36,602 nt of DNA, taken from a virus. Below the pieces are notes generated by a model. The model did no database searches, was not told where the DNA came from, and was given only the letters and a program-made list of their open reading frames with translations. Below are positions 1 to 5,941 of this stretch, piece after piece (the stretch's first letter is position 1; each line of letters opens with the position of its first letter). Made by a program: the position numbers and the translations under genes. The stretch lies in the IMG/VR virus record IMGVR_UViG_3300020725_000003, positions 1 to 36,602 of that record. One strand, given 5' to 3'.

Positions 1-195
1 CGGTTGCCTCTAGCCATGCGAGGCTCTGGCTTTTGGTTGTATTGAATGAAGCGAGTCTTGTCCCGATTACGCATAACGGTGACATCCCCGCGTTCGATCT
101 TGGCTAGGGCATGGCTGACACGGATCTGCATGGTTTCAGTCATGGGTTGGGACTTGTAGACGAAGACATCCCGCATATGACCAGGCGCGTAACCT
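1..195. repeat. terminal direct repeat, left copy (assembly overlap)
   Basis: Bases 1-195 match 36408-36602 with six substitutions, at window positions 10, 33, 48, 54, 65 and 69. From 70 to 195 (126 bases) the copies are identical. Five differences are silent in the encoded protein and one is Lys/Arg. The pattern fits a circular contig closed through two strain variants better than a true direct terminal repeat, whose copies would normally be identical. Confidence 0.9.
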
Positions 196-296
196 GCTAG
201 TTCTGCCAACATAGGCCATGACCACGGCGTGTTGTCGTCCTCTTGGAAACGATCCATGCGCCGGTAAATCTCTGATTTATTTAAGACTTTATCCAT
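1..296 (-). CDS. helix-turn-helix protein, 5' part (continues at the right end)
   Basis: This is the N-terminal part of a protein of about 130 residues that crosses the contig join and finishes at 36311. The ATG at 296 overlaps the end of the terminase gene by 8 bases (ATGGATAA), so the two are translationally coupled. Residues of about 25-75 (LAELAGYAPGHMRDVF, then TMQIRVSHALAKIERG) have the spacing of an XRE-like helix-turn-helix that ends in a conserved Leu-x-Lys-Ile-Glu-x-Gly. Because it directly follows the large terminase, a role as small terminase (DNA recognition for packaging) is possible, but it could also be a transcription regulator. The fold is seen only by pattern; the role is inference. 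Confidence 0.7.
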   Translation of the reverse strand, partial: MDKVLNKSEIYRRMDRFQEDDNTPWSWPMLAELAGYAPGHMRDVFVYKSQPMTETMQIRVSHALAKIERGDVTVMRNRDKTRFIQYNQKPEPRMARGN

Positions 297-2067
297 TTGG
301 TCCAAATCCTATGCGCTTCAGGTATTCGGATACGTTTTTGCCGACGGCCAGTTCTCCGGCTGTGCGGTCTTCGGTTTTGAGTTGCATGTCACGGGTAATG
401 CGGCGTGCAATGAGCTGTGGCTGCACTTGCTCGGCAAAAGCGGCGGCTGCAAGGCCAGCGGCCATAACGCGGTCATCTTTAGAACGTCCAGGCGCGGAAA
501 TGGTTCCACCGTCACGCCGAATAGTTTTCATTTCTTCCAAGAGTTCCTCGGACTTGACGATCATCATGTCGCGTTCGAAGTAATCTTTGTAATAAGACAG
601 CATACGCTCTTTGGACGCTTGGGTTGTGACCCAGCCAATCGAGTTGGTCAGGCCACCAAGGGTATCGTTCTTCCTCCAGATATAATTTTGCATGGAGGAA
701 AGGACGGCCATTAACGCTTCGCCTTGCTTACGGGTTTCGCTTTGGGACGCGATGTTGACGGCTTGTCTTTTGAGGTTGCGGAGTTCTTGGATGACGGGCT
801 GGCCTGGGCCGTTGACTTCGAGGTTGAGCGTAGAGTTTTTGTAGGCTCCGGCGAGGTGGGCGATGACCCAGGCGAACTGGTAGGTGTTAAGTTCTGAGGT
901 GGCGAACTCTGCGACTTGGTCGAGTCCGTCGGCGTAGCACCTAAAAATCTGAATACAAAAACGGTCAGCCCAATCAGAGCTGCCATAAGCAGGATCTGCT
1001 CCAATAACGTAGTATCCATTATCATCTGGTTCTTCCCATATTTTGAGGGTTGCGAGTTTAGGGTTTGACTTCATTACTTCCGTGTCTTGGAAATTGTGGC
1101 CCATCACATAGCGATAGCAGTCAGGCACTGCCTTGCGAGATGCCTTCATTGCGTCGGTGCATTTGCTGTTCGAGAAGAACGAGCTGCCGGTCATCACGAA
1201 CGCATAGTCTTCCGTGGGCGGGAACTCTTGGTACATGAGGGCTTCGTCTTTGATGCCTTCCGCGAGCTTCCAGCGCCACCAAGCAAGCTGCCGAGAGTTG
1301 ATCTCGTAGTTGTAGAGCTTCTTGATGTCGCGCACCCATTCTTTCTCTTCGGGTGTTACTTTTCCGTCCCAATAGACCTTGTAGATAGGATTGTCGGCCT
1401 CGACAGAGTAGAACTCGTTACGCCACCAACCACAAAAGATAGCACGTTGGGTTCTTGCTCGCTTGGCAGTAACGTACATATCGTGGAACATATTAAATCC
1501 ACGCGCTGTTGATTCAAACATGTAGAGTCTAAGAGGATTAGTTTCCGCAAGAGACGCAAGTAGGGAAGCGAGTCCTTCCTCATCCCCCCAAGACGAGGTT
1601 TCGGTCCCGTGTAAGTAAGTAATAGCTTTACCACGCCCCAAGCTCCCTTTAGCTCGCAAGCCTGCTACCTGATAAAACAGGCGACTGCGGTTCTTCAGAC
1701 TTAATTGGTTTCTATTATGGGCCAGCAGCGGGATCTTATATTCCTTGGGCAAGCCGTCCATGTACATGCCAAGGGTAGACCTGAACATGTCACGGTTTTC
1801 TTCCGTGTCAGTCGTTAGCGTACCTTGGAGACCAGGATTAATAAAATGCCAGTACAGATCCAAGGCAAGACTGATAGTAGTAATACCGAGCTGACGGCCT
1901 TTAAGGATAACAAAGAAATGGCAATCATCTTCTAATCCTTTCGCAACTTCTTCCATGACATAGGTCTGCGTGCCAAGCAGACGGTCCATCTTCTTTAGAC
2001 CTTCTTCTTTGGTCTCAATCTTGAGCTGCCGGCAAAACGCATAGAACTGTTGCAGGTTAAATTTCAT
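289..2067 (-). CDS. terL: terminase large subunit (packaging ATPase/nuclease)
   Basis: This 592-residue protein is the motor that pumps DNA into proheads and cuts the concatemer. A Walker-A-like loop KGRQLGITT lies at residues 56-64, where a Thr/Ile replaces the usual Gly-Lys-Thr order. The coupling motif EST is at 185-187. The block QEFPPTEDYAFVMTGSSFF at about 280-298 is typical of P22/T4-type large terminases. The RNase-H-like nuclease domain starts with the catalytic Asp in VIGADPAYG (about 358) and ends with a second acidic site in KDDRVMAAGLA (about 552). The start overlaps the stop of the upstream methyltransferase (TAATG). No ordinary TerS is seen upstream; the downstream HTH gene is the best candidate. 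Confidence 0.93.
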   Translation of the reverse strand: MKFNLQQFYAFCRQLKIETKEEGLKKMDRLLGTQTYVMEEVAKGLEDDCHFFVILKGRQLGITTISLALDLYWHFINPGLQGTLTTDTEENRDMFRSTLGMYMDGLPKEYKIPLLAHNRNQLSLKNRSRLFYQVAGLRAKGSLGRGKAITYLHGTETSSWGDEEGLASLLASLAETNPLRLYMFESTARGFNMFHDMYVTAKRARTQRAIFCGWWRNEFYSVEADNPIYKVYWDGKVTPEEKEWVRDIKKLYNYEINSRQLAWWRWKLAEGIKDEALMYQEFPPTEDYAFVMTGSSFFSNSKCTDAMKASRKAVPDCYRYVMGHNFQDTEVMKSNPKLATLKIWEEPDDNGYYVIGADPAYGSSDWADRFCIQIFRCYADGLDQVAEFATSELNTYQFAWVIAHLAGAYKNSTLNLEVNGPGQPVIQELRNLKRQAVNIASQSETRKQGEALMAVLSSMQNYIWRKNDTLGGLTNSIGWVTTQASKERMLSYYKDYFERDMMIVKSEELLEEMKTIRRDGGTISAPGRSKDDRVMAAGLAAAAFAEQVQPQLIARRITRDMQLKTEDRTAGELAVGKNVSEYLKRIGFGPNG

Positions 2068-2720
2068 TACTGTGCCTGATATTTAGCAACGCCGTAACCA
2101 ACCGAGGTTACATTCATCTCAAGCAACGCAAATCCTTGTTGTGTCAGAATAGCATCGCAAGCTATCCGGTTGCGCTCGCTGTGGTACTCAAACATCACAT
2201 ACCTTGTCTCGCTCAAGTCCAGCCTAGCAAGTATGTATACCTCGGCACCTTCGCAATCGAGCTTAACAATATCATAGCTCACCAAGCTCTCAGGCTCGAC
2301 CACATCAATCTCGACATACTCGTCTACCTGCTCGTTGCCCTGATACTGGCTGTTCTCACCGACATTGTGCTTGCCAAAGTATAGCTTGTCTCTGGCTGGA
2401 TCGCCCACTGCCGACTGGAATCGGGTAACGCCCTTTAGATCCTGGGTATTCGCAAATAAAAACTGATGATTGGCTTCCAACGGCTCGTATGCATCTATTT
2501 CACAGTTAGGCCATCTGAGCTTGGCATACACCGTAAATGCCCCGCAATTGGCACCCACATCCAAGACCAGCAAGGATCGGCCTTCAGCGTCAGCCTCGTT
2601 GTACGGAATGCTGTACTCGCCTTCGAGAACCTTCTTTAGATGCCCAACCATGCCTTCAGGACAAAGAAACTGTCTGTCGTTCTTTGGCTCTTCAGCCCGT
2701 ATGTGTCCACCTTGTGCCAT
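2067..2720 (-). CDS. FkbM-family SAM-dependent methyltransferase
   Basis: This 217-residue protein has the class I methyltransferase glycine-rich SAM loop LVLDVGANCGAFTVYA at about 51-66, the acidic EP end of strand 2 (YEPLEANHQ), and the FkbM hallmark VKLDCEGAE near residue 155. FkbM enzymes O-methylate sugars or small molecules, and phage copies are thought to modify surface glycans or virion components; the substrate here cannot be read from sequence. It lies between tRNA-Arg and the large terminase, in the late transcription unit, with an AAGGGA ribosome-binding site upstream. Being coupled to terL suggests late expression. The glycosyltransferase at 11656 could act on the same glycan, but this is speculation. 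Confidence 0.85.
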   Translation of the reverse strand: MAQGGHIRAEEPKNDRQFLCPEGMVGHLKKVLEGEYSIPYNEADAEGRSLLVLDVGANCGAFTVYAKLRWPNCEIDAYEPLEANHQFLFANTQDLKGVTRFQSAVGDPARDKLYFGKHNVGENSQYQGNEQVDEYVEIDVVEPESLVSYDIVKLDCEGAEVYILARLDLSETRYVMFEYHSERNRIACDAILTQQGFALLEMNVTSVGYGVAKYQAQ

Positions 2721-2740
2721 CTCAGCGTCCCTTCTGTTGA

Positions 2741-2817
2741 TGGTGCTCTCAGAACGATTTGAACGTCCAACCTACGCTTTCGTAGAGCGTTGCTCTATCC
2801 AGTTGAGCTATGAGAGC
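2741..2817 (-). tRNA. tRNA-Arg (anticodon ACG)
   Basis: A full cloverleaf can be drawn on the minus strand: acceptor GCTCTCA/TGAGAGC, D stem GCTC/GAGC with a GG-containing loop, anticodon stem ACGCT/AGCGT with loop CTACGAA, and T loop TTCAAAT. The anticodon is ACG, which reads CGT codons (and CGC/CGA if A34 is converted to inosine by host TadA). The 3' CCA is encoded, the discriminator is A, and the length is 77 bases. CGT is common in the basic small proteins of this phage. Confidence 0.93.
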
Positions 2818-2823
2818 TTGATT

Positions 2824-3033
2824 TTAATTTTTAGACAGTTCAGCCATATATTCGGAAAACGGTTTCAAACCGTTCAGCGGAATTTCCATATTGTCTAAGT
2901 TTTCAAGCAAATACTCGGCAACTTTGTTCAGGTTAATGTCAGCGTAAATATTCTGCTGCCCCAGTGCGTAACCTAAGCACATGGCCGTACGCGCTAAGCG
3001 ATAATCGTAAACGTTTTTTTGATCGTCAGACAT
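2824..3033 (-). CDS. small hypothetical protein between tRNA genes
   Basis: A 69-residue acidic protein beginning MSDDQKNVYDYR. I chose the ATG at 3033 because GGAG sits just upstream. The longer open frame to 3063 would begin inside the adjacent tRNA-like element. The sequence looks helical, without cysteine clusters, signal peptide or membrane segment. It is read between the tRNA-like gene and tRNA-Arg and so belongs to the tRNA island. I do not recognise the family. Confidence 0.65.
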   Translation of the reverse strand: MSDDQKNVYDYRLARTAMCLGYALGQQNIYADINLNKVAEYLLENLDNMEIPLNGLKPFSEYMAELSKN

Positions 3034-3051
3034 TTCAATCTCCAAAAGATT

Positions 3052-3129
3052 TGGCGGGGGCATTGGATTTGCACCAAACCAGCCTGCATGTTGGATGGAT
3101 GCAAGCCCCTTCTAGTAGGGAACTCCCCC
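3052..3129 (-). tRNA. tRNA-like element, anticodon unclear (possible degenerate tRNA)
   Basis: It lies 5 bases downstream of the initiator-type tRNA, with an encoded 3' GCCA. Acceptor GGGGGAG/TGCCCCC pairs at five of seven positions plus a wobble. The D arm is CCCT-ACTAGA-AGGG. The anticodon stem CTTGC/GCAGG continues two more pairs and leaves a 9-base loop CCATCCAAC (or 13 bases if only five pairs form). The T arm has only four clear pairs around loop TGCAAAT. Like its neighbour it lacks the GG of the D loop and has G in place of T55. A 9-base loop and no T33 make the anticodon uncertain; TCC (Gly) would be the central triplet. Confidence 0.4.
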
Positions 3130-3134
3130 GATAC

Positions 3135-3209
3135 TGGTTGCGGGAGCGTGAGTTGCACACGCGACCTTCGCCTTATGAGGGCGATGAGATACTACTTCTC
3201 CATCCCGCG
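3135..3209 (-). tRNA. initiator-type tRNA-Met (anticodon CAT)
   Basis: The minus-strand sequence begins CGCGGGATGGAGA and ends CCCGCAACCA. Position 1 is C and position 72 is A, the unpaired C1:A72 that marks bacterial initiator tRNAs. The D stem GAGA/TCTC has the initiator-type A11:T24 pair. The anticodon stem TCGCC/GGCGA carries three G:C pairs next to the loop CTCATAA, though not in the standard GGG/CCC order. CCA is encoded. Oddly, the D loop AGTAGTA has a single G instead of GG and the T loop is TGCAACT, with G at position 55. Confidence 0.85.
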
Positions 3210-3240
3210 TAACCAGATATGCCTGATACTACCTGATGTG

Positions 3241-3453
3241 TCAAGCAGCGTCTATCTTGGCAATCAGTGCCTGTACATCTGCCTCAGCAGCAGCCTCTGC
3301 ATTCTGAGCAGCCTGAGCTACCTGCGCCTCAAGATCAGTAACCTTAGCCTGCAACTCAGCCACCGTACCCTCAAGCGCAGTCTTAGCATTAGCCCAATCA
3401 GCCTTCAGATTAAGCAAGCCTTCTACCTTTGTAACCAAATCAGAAAATGACAT
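3241..3453 (-). CDS. small coiled-coil protein, first gene of the leftward unit
   Basis: A 70-residue protein, MSFSDLVTKVEGLL onward, with long alanine-rich heptads (AELQAKVTDLEAQVAQAAQ) that predict a continuous coiled coil. The ATG at 3453 is preceded by GGAGG at a good distance; the open frame extends to 3561 but the extra part crosses the promoter region. It is the first coding sequence after the control region, ahead of the tRNA cluster. Small coiled-coil proteins of this type are common in phages and have no known function. No membrane segment is seen. Confidence 0.7.
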   Translation of the reverse strand: MSFSDLVTKVEGLLNLKADWANAKTALEGTVAELQAKVTDLEAQVAQAAQNAEAAAEADVQALIAKIDAA

Positions 3454-3615
3454 GTGAACCTCCATTGCAACGAGAAGCACACTATAACCGAAATATTTTT
3501 TGGGGGGAACTGAATGTGGGGTGCACGCTCCAGCCACCCCCCTGGCCCATGCGTAGGTCAAGGTGCAGGCCTATCTCATGACTAATAGCTATTACACACA
3601 ATAGGCTTATAGCTC

Positions 3616-3632
3616 TTATCTATAATAGATAA
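3616..3632. repeat. perfect palindrome TTATCTA-TAA-TAGATAA
   Basis: Seven-base arms are separated by three bases, and the centre contains TATAAT. It looks like an operator or a promoter -10 embedded in an operator. No matching -35 box is present at 16-18 bases on the plus strand. Confidence 0.5.
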
Positions 3633-3662
3633 TGAATGATGAATGATGATACTAATGTCATG

Positions 3663-3732
3663 GGTCCAGATTATGAATAATAGACCATCTGGCACCATTC
3701 TGGACCAACGCGCAGGGAGTATCTGGCACCAT
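3663..3732. repeat. direct and inverted repeats in the control region
   Basis: ATCTGGCACCAT occurs at 3687-3698 and again at 3721-3732, start-to-start 34 bases, about three helical turns. GGTCCAGA (3663-3670) is the reverse complement of TCTGGACC (3699-3706). The spacing suggests binding of a protein to one face of the helix. Confidence 0.6.
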
Positions 3733-3828
3733 CGATTTCATCGCGGTATCTAAATACCTCACTAATTTGATTAATGATCTGATAACACTAATTTACAAAA
3801 ATAATTGTAATAGATGCCTAATCGTCTA

Positions 3829-3893
3829 TTGACACTATTGTCACTATCTGATTATCTCATAAGCGATAAGGACATTAATGATCCTTATATAAT
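3829..3893 (+). promoter_or_regulatory. early rightward promoter candidate(s) for the GP88-like gene
   Basis: TTGACA at 3829-3834 is followed by CTATT-GTCAC-TATCT-GATTAT, the same arrangement as the promoter at 4657. The -10 is imperfect at 15-18 base spacing (GATTAT or TATCTC). A second candidate is the perfect TATAAT at 3888-3893, 25 bases before the chosen start, but it lacks a -35. Confidence 0.5.
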
Positions 3894-3917
3894 AATAACT
3901 ATTAGGAGATGATTTCG

Positions 3918-4652
3918 ATGGATAATAGAATATTCTCTTTCGATAGTGCTAAGGCTATCAAAGCACAATCTTACGGCTATCTTAATGCAATCCACTATAT
4001 GGCACCGGCTAGCTTATCGGGCTTCAATCTTTGCCCTAAAGCTTCAGAGGCTTGCAAGGCTTTGTGCTTAGGCTGGCAATCCGGCCAAGCTGGCATGGTA
4101 GCTAAGGATGACGATCTAAATAGCGTGCGTCTATCTCGCCTGGCAAAGGCTAAGCGCTTCATGAAGGAGCGCAAGGCTTATATGCGTGACGTGGTACGTT
4201 CTATCGAGCTTGGCATCAAGAAAGCTGAAAAGCTTGGCATGAAGCTTTGCGTACGCATGAACGGGTCCACCGACATTGCGTGGGAAGGTATCGCTTGCGA
4301 GCGTGACGGTGTTACCTACCGCAATCTCATGTTAGCCTTTCCTGATATCCAATTTGTTGATTATACAAAAATTGCTAGCCGTTTAGAGCGCAAGCTTCCC
4401 GACAATTATTATCTTATCCTATCACGTCATGAGGCTAACGATAGCGACGTCGTTAGGATCGTTTCATCCGGGCTTGGCAATGCAGCTGTAGTTTTTGAGA
4501 CTGTGCCTATGACCTGGCAAGGCTTAACCGTGATCGACGGTGATAAGCATGATTTGCGTCATTTAGACCCGCACGGTGTTATCGTTGGATTAACACCTAA
4601 AGGTCGCAAGGCTAAGCGTGACACGTCGGGATTTGTAATTCGTGCAGCATAA
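3918..4652 (+). CDS. GP88-like protein (phage gene product 88 family)
   Basis: This 244-residue protein resembles the phage 'gene product 88' family: an N-terminal segment NLCPKASEACKALCLGWQ with closely spaced cysteines, a middle block with arginine-lysine-rich helices (LAKAKRFMKERKAYM), then VRMNGSTDIAW and PDIQFVDYTK, which match the family's 'R-x-N/H-x-S-x-D ... F-x-x-Y-T-K' pattern. The function of this family is unknown; the cysteine cluster could bind metal. I chose ATG 3918 rather than 3909 because AGGAG at 3904-3908 abuts the first ATG but is well placed for the second. It is the first gene of the rightward unit. Confidence 0.7.
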   Translation: MDNRIFSFDSAKAIKAQSYGYLNAIHYMAPASLSGFNLCPKASEACKALCLGWQSGQAGMVAKDDDLNSVRLSRLAKAKRFMKERKAYMRDVVRSIELGIKKAEKLGMKLCVRMNGSTDIAWEGIACERDGVTYRNLMLAFPDIQFVDYTKIASRLERKLPDNYYLILSRHEANDSDVVRIVSSGLGNAAVVFETVPMTWQGLTVIDGDKHDLRHLDPHGVIVGLTPKGRKAKRDTSGFVIRAA

Positions 4653-4656
4653 TCGC

Positions 4657-4698
4657 TTGACACCTAGTCACCTTATGATATTGTTGTCATAAGGTGAC
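4657..4698 (+). promoter_or_regulatory. promoter with 12-bp operator-like dyad
   Basis: TTGACA (4657-4662) is followed after 16 bases by TATTGT (4679-4684). The -10 sits in the 8-base gap between two perfect arms, GTCACCTTATGA (4667-4678) and TCATAAGGTGAC (4687-4698). A repressor bound here would cover the promoter. There is no T run after the dyad, so a terminator for the upstream gene is less likely. Confidence 0.6.
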
Positions 4699-4715
4699 AT
4701 TGAAACCTTAACATA

Positions 4716-4728
4716 GGAAACCGCGACA
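4716..4728 (+). promoter_or_regulatory. repeated ribosome-binding leader GGAAACCGCGACA (copy 1)
   Basis: The same 13 bases precede the start codons at 4728 and 5476 (copy 2 at 5463-5475). Each includes an AGGAAA-type ribosome-binding site. It may be a translation-control site or simply a duplicated leader. Confidence 0.55.
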
Positions 4729-4922
4729 TGACATACTATCCAACCAAAAAAGACCGCGCCGAGTTTCATGCTTGGCTACGCGCAATTTTACGCAATCCAG
4801 ACGGTCATATAGTCCGTTGGGCTAATTTCCTAATCAGCCAACACGACTGGTCAGCTAGCAAGCGAATTGAAATCAGCCGTCATCAAACGAAAAGCGGCAA
4901 TCCAGAATTTTACACTTTTTAA
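4728..4922 (+). CDS. small hypothetical early protein
   Basis: A 64-residue protein (MTYYPTKKDRAEFHAWLRAIL...), rich in Arg/His/Trp, with no membrane segment. It starts right after the repeated leader GGAAACCGCGACA and lies downstream of the dyad promoter at 4657, so it is probably the first gene of that regulated early transcript. The family is not recognised. Small soluble early proteins in this position often act on host factors, but nothing in this sequence shows that. Confidence 0.6.
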   Translation: MTYYPTKKDRAEFHAWLRAILRNPDGHIVRWANFLISQHDWSASKRIEISRHQTKSGNPEFYTF

Positions 4923-4933
4923 GGGGGCATATT

Positions 4934-5164
4934 ATGACATTGCAAGAGCTTAAAGCAATCGCCGATCAAGCCGATGAAACCTTTACCAAGGCTTGCGACG
5001 TTCACTATTGCGACGGTCGGTGGGGATACTATCGAGCCGTTGAATGCGACTACCAAGTACCAGAAGAGCTTCACCTTTTGTGCGATCAAGCGCTGAAAGC
5101 AATTCATGCGTTCTATGCCAAGCGTGACGGTGCTAGGGGCTTTTTAGGATCAAGAGGCGTTTAA
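4934..5164 (+). CDS. small hypothetical early protein
   Basis: A 76-residue protein with a helical N-terminus (MTLQELKAIADQADETF) and a Cys/Tyr-rich middle (CDVHYCDGRWGYYRAVECDY). The cysteine spacing (C-x4-C, then C further on) does not match a known zinc motif with certainty. AAGGGGG just upstream is a strong ribosome-binding site. It is in the same early transcript as its neighbours. I do not recognise it. Confidence 0.6.
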   Translation: MTLQELKAIADQADETFTKACDVHYCDGRWGYYRAVECDYQVPEELHLLCDQALKAIHAFYAKRDGARGFLGSRGV

Positions 5165-5165
5165 A

Positions 5166-5267
5166 ATGACATATTCTGACACCCTATCAGCACTTTATGA
5201 AGCTACCGTTTGGCTCGCATTAATTGCAAGCGTGTGGGCAATATCTGACAAAATATGGGGGGCTTGA
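5166..5267 (+). CDS. 33-residue single-pass membrane peptide
   Basis: An open frame MTYSDTLSALYEATVWLALIASVWAISDKIWGA, whose residues of about 12-27 form one hydrophobic helix. It starts 2 bases after the preceding stop and its TGA overlaps the ATG of the next gene (TTGATGATA), typical of coupled phage genes. No strong Shine-Dalgarno is visible (only a short purine run), so translation may depend on coupling. Such peptides may modulate the membrane, but this is inferred only from the hydrophobic segment. Confidence 0.5.
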   Translation: MTYSDTLSALYEATVWLALIASVWAISDKIWGA

Positions 5268-5461
5268 TGATAACATCTGAAACCATTCAAGCCCTTAAAC
5301 AATTCTTGCGGCTATGTCCCGAACAACCGCGAGATGAGCCAGTGGAGGCCGTTAATCCTGGCCTAGCTGACTTCTATCGGGACACTTTTTATATCCTCGA
5401 ACCTCTAGAGATTACCGAGGCCGAGGCCGTTCAAACCCTTGATAACTTATTGAAAACATAA
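5267..5461 (+). CDS. small acidic hypothetical protein
   Basis: A 64-residue acidic protein, MITSETIQALKQFLRLC onward. The ATG at 5267 overlaps the stop of the 33-residue peptide and follows GGGGGG (5257-5262), so it is preferred over an in-frame ATG at 5255, which has no ribosome-binding site. It has two predicted helices and no membrane segment. Function unknown. Confidence 0.6.
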   Translation: MITSETIQALKQFLRLCPEQPRDEPVEAVNPGLADFYRDTFYILEPLEITEAEAVQTLDNLLKT

Positions 5462-5462
5462 A

Positions 5463-5475
5463 GGAAACCGCGACA
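5463..5475 (+). promoter_or_regulatory. repeated ribosome-binding leader GGAAACCGCGACA (copy 2)
   Basis: Identical to 4716-4728. It directly abuts the ATG at 5476. Confidence 0.55.
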
Positions 5476-5865
5476 ATGCCAACGATTGAAACCTCTATGA
5501 CCGATGCAGCCAAGGCCGTTAACCTTGCCAGTGAAACCTACGGCTCGACTAACGCAATTTACAAAAAGGCTGCCGCTATCGCGTCCTACAAGCTAGGCTA
5601 CGGAATGTCCGAGCATGACGTGCTTCTTGTCGAAATGTCCATCCTAGAAGCCAAGATGGCAGCTCGCCGAGACATTGCTAGCACTTACTCCGAATTGATC
5701 CGGCTGATCGCTACTGCCTCCGGCTTGAACGGTACTCAGCCGATCCGGCTTGCCGAGGATATGCTAGCTACCGTCGAAGATAACTTGACGGATGGTGTGA
5801 AACGCATTGCCAATATGTTCGCTCCCAAGTTGCCAAACGTGAGTGACACCGCCGAGCCATCGTGA
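5476..5865 (+). CDS. hypothetical early helical protein
   Basis: A 129-residue mostly helical protein (MPTIETSMTDAAKAVNLASETYGS...). The segment GYGMSEHDVLLVEMSILEAKMAARRD suggests an amphipathic helix that may mediate oligomerisation. It has no cysteines and no membrane segment. It is the last gene of the first rightward early block and is followed by a clear intrinsic terminator. I do not recognise the family. Confidence 0.65.
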   Translation: MPTIETSMTDAAKAVNLASETYGSTNAIYKKAAAIASYKLGYGMSEHDVLLVEMSILEAKMAARRDIASTYSELIRLIATASGLNGTQPIRLAEDMLATVEDNLTDGVKRIANMFAPKLPNVSDTAEPS

Positions 5866-5906
5866 TAAGACTAGCATCAGATTTCCTCCGAAGTCTCTCC
5901 CTACTT

Positions 5907-5935
5907 GGCGGCCCCTCACAAGGGCCGTCTTTTTG
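5907..5935 (+). terminator. rho-independent terminator of the first early block
   Basis: GGCGGCCC and GGGCCGTC form a GC-rich stem around the loop CTCACAA, followed directly by TTTTTG. It ends rightward transcription before the leftward replication genes. Confidence 0.85.
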
Positions 5936-5941
5936 TTTGTG

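Larger units (their letters stand above)
3454..3917. promoter_or_regulatory. divergent control region between the early and late units
   Basis: No gene is seen here. The region is AT-rich from about 3590 onward and holds several repeats: a palindrome TTATCTATAATAGATAA (3616-3632) with a perfect TATAAT at its centre; inverted GGTCCAGA (3663-3670) and TCTGGACC (3699-3706); and direct ATCTGGCACCAT (3687-3698 and 3721-3732). Leftward, GGTTATAGTGTG about 40 bases before the 3453 start resembles a -10 without a good -35, as expected for an activator-dependent late promoter. Rightward promoter candidates are listed separately. An origin or operator function is possible. Confidence 0.55.

Noticed and set aside
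1-195. true direct terminal repeat as in T7
   Set aside because: The two copies differ at six sites limited to one side, which fits strain variants at an assembly join.
711-1025. 104-residue minus-strand frame rich in Ser, Pro and Lys
   Set aside because: It is an out-of-frame reading inside the large terminase gene, which has clear motifs across this stretch.
4667-4698. 12-base inverted repeat read as a terminator for the GP88-like gene
   Set aside because: There is no T run after it and it overlaps TTGACA and TATTGT boxes, so operator is the better reading.
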